A DNA stretch of 64,000 nucleotides from Turritopsis dohrnii (GCA_027922465.2 BQMF02000776.1:56034-120033); one strand, 5' to 3'. Counted from the first letter of the stretch, positions 52,701-62,093 are shown. Notes: generated from the letters alone by a model not told the origin. Numbers and translations: made by a program.

Positions 52701-53209
52701 GTTGGTTTTTCGATTCATATAGACGGATATTGACATTAAACTTTTTGGCAATACCTTCAAAATCAACGAGTTTTGTAGCTCGTACATCCTCAACTTCTAG
52801 GTTCTGATCATCATAAAAATCTCGAGCTAGTTGTAACGCTTTGGTAGTAGTACGTTCAGCAGGTCTTGCCACATTATCACAATATCCAAAGTAGATAGCA
52901 AGACATCTCCATACACACAGATTGTCCTTTTTATCATCAATAGCGTGAATACATTTCTTCTTTACGAAGCCAATCAGGGAGAGGACCACAACCCATGAGC
53001 GGTTCATTGCTGTGTATGACTTTTATGATAACTCGAGTAAACTCAACCCGCCCCTGATAGACACCCGGACTATCGAAAACCTCGGCTGCTGGTAGATACG
53101 CCTTAGACCAAACACCATCATCGTCCAAATCTAACCTTCGACTCTCACATCGTTTGATATACTCCTCGATTGCGGATAAACTTGTATAAGTACCTTCTCC
53201 AGGAAGCGT
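49756..53209 (-). pseudogene. polB: PolB of a second Polinton family, interrupted by copy 3
   Basis: Protein-primed polymerase in three readable segments: 53209-52937, 53007-51196 and 51135-49756, with frame breaks near 52950-53000 and near 51190. Segment 2 shows an OTU-like Cys (DNLCVWRCLA, Cys31) and His (EGHCFYIKDL, His129), a C2H2 finger (144-167), a restriction-endonuclease-like block (REILVDGYEPES to YYGCKWHGC, 237-261) and exonuclease motif I (FIVFDFETI). Exonuclease II is FNSGKYDL. Segment 3 has motif A DANSLYL (43-49), motif B KGNSFYGK (215-222) and motif C DTDS (313-316). The 5' end is cut by insertion of copy 3 at 53210. Confidence 0.88.
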
Positions 53210-53460
53210 AGAGATAGGAAAGTGCGGATGTTGGCCCAAATCATATGATTTCAGGAATTTCCCTACTATCATCTTTGTTTTCATAACGCGATATGAGTTA
53301 TGAAACGTGTTATTTTGATTACGTAAGCAGTTTCTATTATTATAACCACAAATTACTCATAAATGTAAACAATTAAATATCTCATAAAAAGCAGTAAAAA
53401 GCAGTTTGTAGTAGTTTCATTTTTATAACATAAATGAGCTAACAATACATATAACATACA

Positions 53461-53536
53461 GATCAGCGTAGTCTAGTGGATAAGAACGCTAACTTGTAAC
53501 AACAAGGTCGTGTGTTCGAACCCCACGCAGTTCGTC
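53461..53536 (+). ncRNA. tRNA-like Pol III promoter unit (copy 3)
   Basis: A- and B-box-like sequences identical to those of copy 2, directed inward from the element end, about 250 bp from the terminus. The GAAGTATATATACTTC palindrome follows. Confidence 0.5.
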
Positions 53537-53804
53537 TGAGAGGAAGTATATATACTTCGGCGGTTGTAGATCTCTCATGTTCTGGTTGTAAAACTTGCAT
53601 GAGTGCGCACTTCCCCGCAGTTGTGTTGAATATATCGCGGAATGGTTAGCATTGTGTCTGGGTGATTTATCACTGTCAGGTTTCTCTGGTCCATAGAGAC
53701 ATTCAGGTTACCGTCATTTCGATCGAAATTCAACAAACGCCAGGGCTTAGAAGTGTTAGCATGTATCCACAATGCCGGCTATAATTGCAAACTACATGCG
53801 CTGA

Positions 53805-54950
53805 TCAGCGAAATACATACCATATACTAAACATCGTGGTAATCGCTAAAACCAAAGCTATTTTCTCTTCTTCATGAGATGAGAGTGAATCTGTTTGACT
53901 CACTACTTTTTTGTGAACTTTTATTTTTGTTTGTGTTGGAGAGCTAGTCACTTTGGGTGAAATATGATGCTCTTGCATAACATTAATCATTTTATTTCTT
54001 CCAAGGCTTAGGTTATCATTAGATATGAGAATTTTATTATTATAACCAGACACTCCCGACTTGATGTTTAGATTCATGTCACTAGGTAACATGTAAATAC
54101 CTTGTCCAACAGAATAATCAACTTTGCTTGAAGCGTAATTTAAAGTATCTTGATAACGTTTAATGTCATCTTGAATATCAACTCTGCGATTAACAATGTC
54201 TTCAAAGTTGTTCATAAAAACTCTTTGAGCTGTCAAAGAGCTTGAATTATTACCTAAAATAGAAGAACGAGCTGAGGCTTGTGAACTAAGAACAAGATAA
54301 GCATATGCTCTAACACTCTCTGAAATTTTTACAAGACCTGTTTTTGTAAAGCCTTTAGATTTTTCTATAATCCATCGTGTCATGGAGTCGTCTGTGAAAT
54401 AACTCAGACCTGGCGTTGGATAGTCTCTACGTCTTTTTTGATACGAGCTATAAAAATATTGTCCTTTATATTTTTTAGGATCAGAATCGACACCATATTC
54501 ACTACAGATTTTTAAAAACTCTTCTTTGTTATAAGGATTATCGTATTGGTTGAAACTATCTTCAAAAGGTAGAGGTGTCTGCAGACGCTTAATGATTCGT
54601 CTAATATGATAATAGACGTGAAAACGATATACTGCTCTAATCATAGGAGTAGAGCGACCTTCTTTCAGATGTTCAGAACTGACCCCACAAGCACTTGAAG
54701 CACACCAAGTGACAAAATTGAGTTGGGTTTGCCATAATTTAAATGGTTGTTCCTTCCAAATTTTCATGCGTTGTTCATTTTCATCCATTTCATAATTAGT
54801 AAAAATATTGGGAAAGCTCGCAGGAAAAGAACCATTTTCAGAGACAATAATTGTTTGTTTATATAAATCTTTAAAATTCAATATCTGAAGGTATTGTCCT
54901 CCATTTGGTTTATAAGCCGCGTTGGGATTATATTTAAAATTATCCTCCAT
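53805..54950 (-). CDS. Conserved Polinton protein, 381 aa (copy 3)
   Basis: Five residues shorter than the homologues through an in-frame loss in the polar linker before the C-terminal span (TQTKIKVHKKV). Otherwise near-identical. Starts MEDNFKYNP. Confidence 0.7.
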   Translation of the reverse strand: MEDNFKYNPNAAYKPNGGQYLQILNFKDLYKQTIIVSENGSFPASFPNIFTNYEMDENEQRMKIWKEQPFKLWQTQLNFVTWCASSACGVSSEHLKEGRSTPMIRAVYRFHVYYHIRRIIKRLQTPLPFEDSFNQYDNPYNKEEFLKICSEYGVDSDPKKYKGQYFYSSYQKRRRDYPTPGLSYFTDDSMTRWIIEKSKGFTKTGLVKISESVRAYAYLVLSSQASARSSILGNNSSSLTAQRVFMNNFEDIVNRRVDIQDDIKRYQDTLNYASSKVDYSVGQGIYMLPSDMNLNIKSGVSGYNNKILISNDNLSLGRNKMINVMQEHHISPKVTSSPTQTKIKVHKKVVSQTDSLSSHEEEKIALVLAITTMFSIWYVFR

Positions 54951-54994
54951 TATTATTATTTAAAAATATAATTCTCTATTCTCTAATACAAGAA

Positions 54995-55555
54995 ATGTAT
55001 ATCACGGTAAATATCACAAAAGGAGAAAAGACCATATATCTATCTTACCCCATTCAAAACTTGGATGGCTCAAAAGAAATTGCATTGGTTGATATGTTTG
55101 CAGACAATGTTACGTATGAAATAACCACAGACCTAACAGTGAAACTGTCTGCTGATGGGAAAGCTGAAAAGTTGGTACCTCAAGGAACATTCACGAGCAG
55201 GGAATTGAATGCCTTTTTAGCAGGTGCCTTTTTAGAGGGTGAGATAAGTTTTACATCATTAGTCAAAGACCCTCATATAATCAAAACAAATAAGCTCGCT
55301 AACGTAACCAAAATTAATTTGCATCTACCTGAACTTGACAACACTCAAAATCTTGAGAAGGGAAAGCTAAGTGATATTTTACTAACCTATCACAAGGCTG
55401 AATATAGTGACTTCACACATATTGAGCCTAAAAACCCTCAATACAAAAAATTAAAAAATGGTGTATTTCAGTCTCTCACGTTGAAACTCACAGATCAGCA
55501 TGGCAATATGCTAAAAGAAGACCTAGGAAGAACCGTTGTTTTGCACATCCGCTAA
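54995..55555 (+). CDS. Putative minor capsid protein, 186 aa, diverged allele (copy 3)
   Basis: Same length as the others but clearly more diverged (for example VNITKGEKTIYLSYPIQN, LTVKLSADGKAEKLVP, EGEISFTSLVKDPHIIK), while both neighbours remain almost identical to copies 1 and 2. Suggests recombination with a relative or selection for change at an exposed vertex protein. Confidence 0.6.
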   Translation: MYITVNITKGEKTIYLSYPIQNLDGSKEIALVDMFADNVTYEITTDLTVKLSADGKAEKLVPQGTFTSRELNAFLAGAFLEGEISFTSLVKDPHIIKTNKLANVTKINLHLPELDNTQNLEKGKLSDILLTYHKAEYSDFTHIEPKNPQYKKLKNGVFQSLTLKLTDQHGNMLKEDLGRTVVLHIR

Positions 55556-55598
55556 AACGAGATAAAAAGTAATAATTAATTATATATCATAATTAATA

Positions 55599-56915
55599 AT
55601 GGAGTATGGAAAGAGGTTAAATCCAGAACGTTCACTTAGAACTGCTCGCGGTGTAAAAGGTTCTCGTCAAAAAGTAATTGTCACACACAATCCGAGTGAG
55701 ATCGATCAAAATCAGCTATTATTGGTTAGGTTTCCAAATTTAGGAAGTGATGATGTCATTATCCCAGGAACAACGAATCTAAGTTTTGATATTGAACTCG
55801 AGTCGACAGCTGACACGGAAAGAACATTGGTCAGTAACATTGGAAGAGCTATCGTTAAAAAGTTGGCTGTCAAGTTCGAAGGTAATGAGATATTGAGCAT
55901 CGATGACTTTGATCTTTTTGGGTGTTACAGAGATTTATGGTTAACCAAGTTTGAAAAGAGAAACGCGATAAGACAGGGTATCATCATCGATGATGGGTGT
56001 ACAGAGAATTGTATGAAATTGAGGATTGATGCTTCAGATAAAAAGGACGATGATGCAGAAGACAAAGCCATTGCTGACACCTATAAAAACAAGTTTGTCA
56101 TTCCACTCGACTTCGAGATGCTAGATAGTACTATTCCATATTATCAAGCGGGTTTAGGGAATAGACTTTGCTACGAGATCACATTTAACGATTATAACCG
56201 AGTTATTTATTGTGACCCCCCAAAGTCTGCTGCAGGTCAAAGAAAAAACCCAGATGCTAAATACAAAATATCTAACATCTCACTTGAATATGAGCTTGTG
56301 ACACAACCCACGTTGGCTAGACAAATCGCTTCTGAATATCAAAACATGGCTTTGCTCTATGATAGGATTTTGCGGCACAGACAAATTAGAGTAAACAAGT
56401 CAGACACAACGTGGAATTGGTCATTCAACACACCTGCCAAATCTTTGAAGGGTATTTTAGTTCTATTTGAAGAAGAAAAATCATACAAACGAGATACCGG
56501 TAAATTCTATAACCCAAAGATCAAAAAGGTATCTGTCATCGTTGAGGGTAAGCCTAACCAACTTTTTGCTCAAGGGATGCAGCCGTTTGAACAATACAAT
56601 GAGATTTGCAAGTATTTTGCTGAAGGAAAACCAAAAGATAATAGCGTCGGCGAAAACCGAAAGCGCTTGGGATTACATGATGTAAAAGTCTCTGATTACT
56701 TAACAAACAAGTATGCTCTATGGTTAGATTTCAGAACAATTGATGAGAATGCTTTGCATGGGACTGGTCGAAGGATTGAAAATGCGAGTGAAGGCATCAC
56801 TTTACAGATTGAAAAGACCGCTGAAACTGCAGGAAACTTAAACGCATAAGTATATCTAATCACGGATGCTCTATTAAACATACAAAACGGTCAATTTATG
56901 TCTGCAGTATATTAG
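55599..56915 (+). pseudogene. MCP: Major capsid protein gene with C-terminal nonsense codon (copy 3)
   Basis: Reads openly for 416 codons. A TAA at 56847-56849 stands where the homologues have a Tyr codon, leaving the last 21 codons in frame but unreachable. The rest is near-identical to copies 1 and 2, apart from a short variable patch (SDKKDDDAEDK, PPKSAAGQRKNPDAKYK). Loss of a C-terminal strand probably disables the product, though a shortened capsid protein cannot be excluded. Confidence 0.85.
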
Positions 56916-56919
56916 TAAA

Positions 56920-57525
56920 ATGAACACACTTTACATGAAAGAACCTCACACAGCATTATTCGTCGGACCAACATCGTGCGGCAAAACGGATCGTGTCATA
57001 AAATTATTAGAAAATGAATACTATAATCACTTTGATTACATCGTGATTATATGTCCAACTTTGAGGTGGAATCAAACATACAGAGATCGGAAGTGGTTTT
57101 GGACTGACAACTATGTGATTTTAATTGAACCGCAAGGTCGCTTGTATGAATGGATTAAGGAAATGACCCTCTTTTGTGCTGGATATAAAACCTTATTCCT
57201 CATTGACGACATAATCGCTGATGAGGAATTGGACAAAAAGAGACAGCCTTTGCTCGAGTTGGCAATTAGTGGTCGCCATCAAAATCATTCGCTATGGTTA
57301 CTTACACAATCATACACGGCTATACCTAAAAATTTACGACGGCAAGCTAAAATGTTATATGTGTGGTATCCAAAAGATAGAAACGATCTAGCCGCCATTC
57401 ATGAAGAGAACGATGTCATTGATTCGCGAGAAGAATTGAAAAATGTCAAGGAAAAACTGAAAGGAGGGAAACACACATGCCTAGTCATTAGAATGGAACA
57501 CCCAAGAACGCACATGATTTGTTAA
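56920..57525 (+). CDS. A32/FtsK-type packaging ATPase (copy 3)
   Basis: 201 residues, complete, Walker A GPTSCGKT at 16-23 and Walker B LFLIDD at 92-97. Somewhat more diverged from copy 1 than the capsid gene in the middle section (TDNYVILIEPQGRLYEWIKE). Confidence 0.92.
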   Translation: MNTLYMKEPHTALFVGPTSCGKTDRVIKLLENEYYNHFDYIVIICPTLRWNQTYRDRKWFWTDNYVILIEPQGRLYEWIKEMTLFCAGYKTLFLIDDIIADEELDKKRQPLLELAISGRHQNHSLWLLTQSYTAIPKNLRRQAKMLYVWYPKDRNDLAAIHEENDVIDSREELKNVKEKLKGGKHTCLVIRMEHPRTHMIC

Positions 57526-57538
57526 ACAGGTCGATATA

Positions 57539-57563
57539 TTTGTTACATGACTCTTGTAACAAA
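57539..57563. terminator. Convergent stem-loop H4 (copy 3)
   Basis: TTTGTTACA, loop TGACTCT, TGTAACAAA: a perfect 9-bp stem. Only 2 bp separate it from the stop of the PPP1R15-like gene and 13 bp from the ATPase stop, showing the compact arrangement before minisatellite expansion. Confidence 0.72.
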
Positions 57564-57565
57564 AA

Positions 57566-57811
57566 CTATAAGACTACTGTAAGACTACTGTAAGAGAATA
57601 ATTTACGTCTCAATACAGGATCTAGAATTTTACCAATATGTTTAATCCTCGATTCAAAGCGTACTCTGTCAACAGCAGCCTCTATCCAGTTACTTCTACG
57701 AGATTCACAAGCATAGATATAATGGACCATTACTTTATCATTAAAAGTAACCCTTTTTGTATCTTGATGGGAAAATATAATATCATCATCTGAGGATTCA
57801 TCATCGAACAT
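57566..57811 (-). CDS. PPP1R15/GADD34-like PP1-recruiting protein (copy 3)
   Basis: 81 residues, one acidic unit, RVTF at 20-23, VMVHYI at 27-32, Trp42 and DRVRFESRI at 48-56, as in copy 2. Differences are few (YACESR for SACESR, LFSYSSLTVVL at the end), none in the core motifs. Maintenance of the frame in all three otherwise decaying elements argues for a real gene. Confidence 0.75.
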   Translation of the reverse strand: MFDDESSDDDIIFSHQDTKRVTFNDKVMVHYIYACESRRSNWIEAAVDRVRFESRIKHIGKILDPVLRRKLFSYSSLTVVL

Positions 57812-57864
57812 AATTGTTTAAGTAAACAATGTTTATTTATTCAACAATGTTTATTTATTTAACA

Positions 57865-58058
57865 ATGTTAGAATATATCAACTTTATATTATTAAACATC
57901 ATCCTCTTATAATTATTTAAGACAAAATAATTATAAGAGGATAGCAAACTCTTATACAGCAAATTTCAACAAAATTATAAGAGGATAGCAAACTCTTATA
58001 CAACAAATTTCAACAAAATTATAAGAGAGTATAAGAAAATTATAACAAACACAACAAA
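57865..58058. promoter_or_regulatory. Remodelled divergent promoter insert (copy 3)
   Basis: Begins with a vestigial copy of the downstream gene start (ATG at 57865, 17 codons, then stop). Next come a hairpin with an 18-bp perfect stem and 6-nt loop (57901-57942) and two to three direct repeats of about 46 bp (GGATAGCAAACTCTTATACA). The functional ATG is at 58059. Copy 1 lacks the whole insert. Confidence 0.6.
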
Positions 58059-58703
58059 ATGATAGAATATGTCAACTTCGTGTTATTAAGCATACTGCTG
58101 ATCTCGCTATTTTACTTTTATTTTGTGTTAAAAAAATACCTCTCTCTAATAAAAATGGTGGAAACAGCGATCGATAATTTAATCAACCAGAGTTATGATG
58201 TTCCGGGTGAATTTCCACCTTCAGATGGTAAAAGACAAAAATTACTCGAGTGTGTCTTAACCGGGAAAAGCAAGCTATACTTAGGGAAAATGTACACGGA
58301 AGAGCAAATTAACAAACTCAAAGATGAAGAGGTAGAAAAACTTTTTAGTATTTACGAGGCTAAACTATCAGGTCAAATGGTAAAATCCTTGGGGAAATCA
58401 CTGATACGCATTTATTCGATGGGGGCTTGTGCAACATTAGGAATAAATAATCAAGAAGCGCTGAGCAATGACCTGGAAACTGACCCCTTCTTAAACTCTG
58501 CTCTTCAAAGATTTACATGTGACTTATATTACAAATTCGGCTCATTATTAGCACCACTCAGTGTTGGACTTATTACCGGGAGGCATTATATCAATGAAAG
58601 AAATTTAAATAAATCCGATGATAATATAAATACAGCAGATAATAAAAATGTCAGAAGAACAGACTCTCATTCAAGTGACAACGAAGAACCCAAAAAAGGT
58701 TGA
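58059..58703 (+). CDS. Conserved Polinton protein with membrane anchor, 214 aa (copy 3)
   Basis: Complete form. N-terminal membrane span, SYDVPGEFPPSDGKRQ, KMYTEEQINKLKDEEVEKLF, SLLAPLSVGLITGRHYINER and a polar tail. Its end overlaps the next gene by 56 bp. Confidence 0.65.
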   Translation: MIEYVNFVLLSILLISLFYFYFVLKKYLSLIKMVETAIDNLINQSYDVPGEFPPSDGKRQKLLECVLTGKSKLYLGKMYTEEQINKLKDEEVEKLFSIYEAKLSGQMVKSLGKSLIRIYSMGACATLGINNQEALSNDLETDPFLNSALQRFTCDLYYKFGSLLAPLSVGLITGRHYINERNLNKSDDNINTADNKNVRRTDSHSSDNEEPKKG

Positions 58704-58992
58704 AGCGGGTAAGAAGTTGGCGGAATACAACCGTAAAAAACGAGAACAATTAAAACAAGTGTCGCCTCAAAAAGAAATGGAGAAGCCTGAGGCTTCTCTC
58801 ACCAAACCAAATGAACAACCTATGAACTACATCTATAGTGTATGTGGAATAATAGCTCTCGGTTTAGTTGGTGGATTTGCTTATTTTGTGTATAAAAAGA
58901 AAGAGCAAATATTACCCCATGGGTCACCATCCACCCCCCTTCCACAAAAATCTAAAATACCAGTGAAAATCAATAAACATGAAATGGAATAA
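58648..58992 (+). CDS. Single-span membrane protein, 114 aa (copy 3)
   Basis: Basic N-terminus, membrane span at about 63-83 with YSVCGIIALGLVGGFAYFV, Pro-rich C-terminus. The ATG lies inside the 3' part of the 214-aa gene in another frame. Confidence 0.62.
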   Translation: MSEEQTLIQVTTKNPKKVEAGKKLAEYNRKKREQLKQVSPQKEMEKPEASLTKPNEQPMNYIYSVCGIIALGLVGGFAYFVYKKKEQILPHGSPSTPLPQKSKIPVKINKHEME

Positions 58993-59019
58993 AAAGAAAA
59001 AAATGTATATATAACAAAC

Positions 59020-59247
59020 ATGGACAAGAAAAGTATCGTCAACGATTTATATCACGCATCAGTCGTCTGCGTTTTCGCTATCGGCTACTCTATGCTAGGA
59101 AAAAAGGTGTTAAAAATGACACCTCCCTCTATTCAAAAGTTCGACTTGGAAGATACGGGAAAACTAGTTGCCATTATCGCCGCTAGTGAAGTGACAAAGG
59201 ACTACTTAATCAAACAAAAGATTTTGCCTGAAAATATCAATATCTAA
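59020..59247 (+). CDS. Small membrane protein, 75 aa (copy 3)
   Basis: N-terminal span (about residues 10-28) then PPSIQKFDLEDTGKLVAIIA. TATATATAAC upstream of the ATG. 2 bp from the following gene. Confidence 0.6.
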   Translation: MDKKSIVNDLYHASVVCVFAIGYSMLGKKVLKMTPPSIQKFDLEDTGKLVAIIAASEVTKDYLIKQKILPENINI

Positions 59248-59249
59248 AT

Positions 59250-59672
59250 ATGGCTTCTATCGCAATGATGTTGGGTGGAGCTTTGGCTAACGCTTTGGCT
59301 TTCACAGGATCAAGCTATCTGTTTTCAAGTTTATCCAAAGACAGAATCGATAAGGAAAGAAAACGTCATGATTTGGCCATAGAAAAATTACAAAAAGCAC
59401 AGATTGAATGGCAGCAAAAACGACAGGAAAGGATCGATTTCATCAATAAGCAGCTCATGCTCGAAAAGAAGGCCGATTCAAAATTCATAGAGCTAAATGA
59501 TGCAATGAGAGAGTACAATAGAGTATTTAGTAATCATCTTGAACCGCTACCACGAGAGCCTGTATTGAGCGACTTTTATACACCGAGTCATGATCAACAT
59601 GAAAGAGAATTGGCTTTTACAGCTCTGAGTATGCTCGGTATTGGTGGAATTGTGTGGTATTTTGAAAGATGA
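59250..59672 (+). CDS. Conserved membrane protein, 140 aa (copy 3)
   Basis: Complete. Hydrophobic start, charged central helix, C-terminal span. Ends 18 bp before the H3 hairpin. Confidence 0.65.
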   Translation: MASIAMMLGGALANALAFTGSSYLFSSLSKDRIDKERKRHDLAIEKLQKAQIEWQQKRQERIDFINKQLMLEKKADSKFIELNDAMREYNRVFSNHLEPLPREPVLSDFYTPSHDQHERELAFTALSMLGIGGIVWYFER

Positions 59673-59690
59673 AGACCATCAACAAAAATT

Positions 59691-59713
59691 ATGTTACACG
59701 ATACATGTAACAT
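59691..59713. terminator. Convergent stem-loop H3 (copy 3)
   Basis: ATGTTACA, loop CGATACA, TGTAACAT, identical to copy 2. Confidence 0.7.
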
Positions 59714-59729
59714 ATACACTTTCAGATGG

Positions 59730-61001
59730 TTATCGTCTAGTGACAAGGTATGTATAGATCAACCCTACAATCAGAGCCCATAAATTTTGACTTAACCAAC
59801 CTACAACTTCCTTAGCTCTAGTGAGTATCCACGATACGATAGACCCAATTATTCCTGGTAAAGCCTCTGCCGCTTTAGATGCTAATCTACCTAGAAGTGA
59901 TGCTAACGCTTTTAGTTTATTTTTTATCCATTCCTTTGCATCGTTCTTTTTATCACCACCTTTGTCAGGATTTTGCGAAGAGTTTCCAGCTGCTGATGGT
60001 AACAAAGCTTCCACAAGAACACCGATAGCCATACCAAACGCTGTCAGAATGCTAACGATTGTTATACCTTGTTCACGGAATAGTGTTCGTATCCTTTCAC
60101 CTAATGTGGTATCTTTGTCGAGGACTTTAGCAATGGTTTCTTTGATGCTCGTAACTTGACTGTTTAATTTACCTTTGAGAATATCAATGTTCTCTTTCCT
60201 AGCTTTCAACTCTTCATGTAATCCATCCATTCTCTCTTCAACCTCTTTTCGTTGTTCGTCCGTGTATGTTGCATCGTTTTCCATCTCCTCCAACTTGTTT
60301 TTCTCTCGATCGATATGCTGTTCTATTCGAACCTTTTTCGCAACCTCTTCCTGAAGACCTCCTCGTATGTTTCTCAGCGCCTTATCCAATCCTAACAACT
60401 CTCGCACAGGATATTCAAATAGATCACCGGTCTGAGTTGTTTCATGATCGACCGATTGTTGTCTTATTAATGAAATTAGATCTTCCGTACTGTTTGCAAT
60501 GTTCCCCGTAATCTCCTCAAGCTCTACATCACTCGATTTTGTGATTTTAGATGATGAAGGTAGTTCTTCTTGTATTTTGTTTAGCATAACTGCCTGTCTG
60601 GCTGTTATTTTGCTCTTAGGTATATCATACCCTAAATTACGTAATCTTTTCTTACCCAATATTTCAGCTATGGTATCGGTACCCCTTAGTATTCCTTCGC
60701 TCGTCAATGGTTTGCTACTGTCTTTGTAGTATAATTCACCATCTCTAATTTCAAACTGATCGGTATATAACACCTTAGGGTATTGCTGGAGCCTTTCAGA
60801 TAACCTTTTGTATATATCACCAACAAAATTTTTCAAAAGTTCAATTTTCTGATCTCCACCACCAAATGAGGTTTCACCCGTCGCTCCGCGTGTATCTATT
60901 TGTTCACCACCCGAAGTTGGTATGAAAGGAAACGTCTCATCGGTTGTTTCATCTGTCGTCATACCATGTTCTCCAAAAGAATCTATGTCAATGTCTGCCA
61001 T
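59730..61001 (-). CDS. Coiled-coil membrane protein, 423 aa, with diverged head (copy 3)
   Basis: Residues from about 130 onward (TARQAVMLNKIQEELPSSSK and later) are nearly identical to copies 1 and 2, whereas residues about 28-128 differ at many positions and in length (SGGEQIDTRGATGETSFGGG, RLQQYPKVLYTDQFEIRDGE). The change is abrupt, indicating mosaic origin or rapid change of the head domain. Confidence 0.65.
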   Translation of the reverse strand: MADIDIDSFGEHGMTTDETTDETFPFIPTSGGEQIDTRGATGETSFGGGDQKIELLKNFVGDIYKRLSERLQQYPKVLYTDQFEIRDGELYYKDSSKPLTSEGILRGTDTIAEILGKKRLRNLGYDIPKSKITARQAVMLNKIQEELPSSSKITKSSDVELEEITGNIANSTEDLISLIRQQSVDHETTQTGDLFEYPVRELLGLDKALRNIRGGLQEEVAKKVRIEQHIDREKNKLEEMENDATYTDEQRKEVEERMDGLHEELKARKENIDILKGKLNSQVTSIKETIAKVLDKDTTLGERIRTLFREQGITIVSILTAFGMAIGVLVEALLPSAAGNSSQNPDKGGDKKNDAKEWIKNKLKALASLLGRLASKAAEALPGIIGSIVSWILTRAKEVVGWLSQNLWALIVGLIYTYLVTRR

Positions 61002-61066
61002 TTTATTTATTTATTTAGAGGATAATTTATTATTATTTATTATTATAACATAATCTCTCTCTAAAT

Positions 61067-61585
61067 ATGAGTTGTAAAATTTATCCAAAACTACCCACTG
61101 CTCCTGAGGATTTGAATGAGCAGGAAAAGTTTAACGCAAGCGTAATAAATTCAGAATTTGAAGAGTTGATAAAACTTAAGAACAAGTTTAGCATCAAGCT
61201 CAAGAGATACAACAAGGCGATAGAACGATCGATGCTACTAAATGCTAGCTCAAGCGCTATAACCATTGGCTCTGGCATCGGTTCAATTGCAACAGGGGCT
61301 ACTATTATCGGAATACCTATTTCAGCAGGATTAGGTGGTGTAGCCCTAGCCGGCTCTATCTGTACCGGACTTACCACAGCTGTCATCAAAAGATATCAAA
61401 AGAAAGTAGAAAAAATGATAAAATTATATGATATTGTTACATCCTCAATCGCTGTGTTCGAAACTAACATAAGTCAGGCGCTGACTGATGGAAGGATCAA
61501 TTACAAAGAATTCCAGGTTTTGCAGGGAACATATTACAAAGCTTTAGAAGGACTCAGTTCTACAGATAGAAAGATGGAGACCTAA
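61067..61585 (+). pseudogene. Putative membrane-active protein, prematurely stopped (copy 3)
   Basis: 172 codons, then TAA where the homologues have Glu (after DRKMET). The downstream 26 codons remain in frame to about 61663. The hydrophobic Gly/Ala hairpin is intact, and only the C-terminal amphipathic helix is lost. Confidence 0.6.
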
Positions 61586-61754
61586 ACCCAAAATCAATTT
61601 CAAAAAAGTTTGATGATAGAACTTCAAAACCTGAAAAAATCCATAACCGAAAATGGTTACTAGGATGTGTGGTTATGTGTTCCTCAATTTGAAAAGTGAT
61701 AAAGTGATAAATGAAACTGATATAAAGAGATATGATCACAAGTATATATAGACA

Positions 61755-62075
61755 ATGGAATTCCCAACAGTTGATACATTCGAACAAATAATCAAAAAGC
61801 AAAACAAGGAACAAATGACAGAGATCATAAAGTGGCGAGAGCTACCTGAAAACGTGATTTATCATGTTAAATTTTTTTCTACAAAAGCTATGTATGCAGA
61901 GTTGAAAGACGGAGCAGGAAATATATATAAGGTGTGGTTGCCTGAAAGACTTTTCATTGAATTAAATGATTATGGTTGGAGCTCTAGAGAGGCCTTTGTC
62001 AGACCGAAAGGTCTCAAACAATCTCAAAAGAATTCAGAAAGACAATTCTTTGATTATGACATTATGTGGCTGTAG
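61755..62075 (+). CDS. Conserved Polinton protein, 106 aa (copy 3)
   Basis: Complete and almost identical to the copy 2 product (TFEQIIKKQN for TFKQTIKKQN). TATATATAG about 10 bp upstream of the start. Confidence 0.6.
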   Translation: MEFPTVDTFEQIIKKQNKEQMTEIIKWRELPENVIYHVKFFSTKAMYAELKDGAGNIYKVWLPERLFIELNDYGWSSREAFVRPKGLKQSQKNSERQFFDYDIMWL

Positions 62076-62093
62076 ATAAAATCTCGTCGACTC

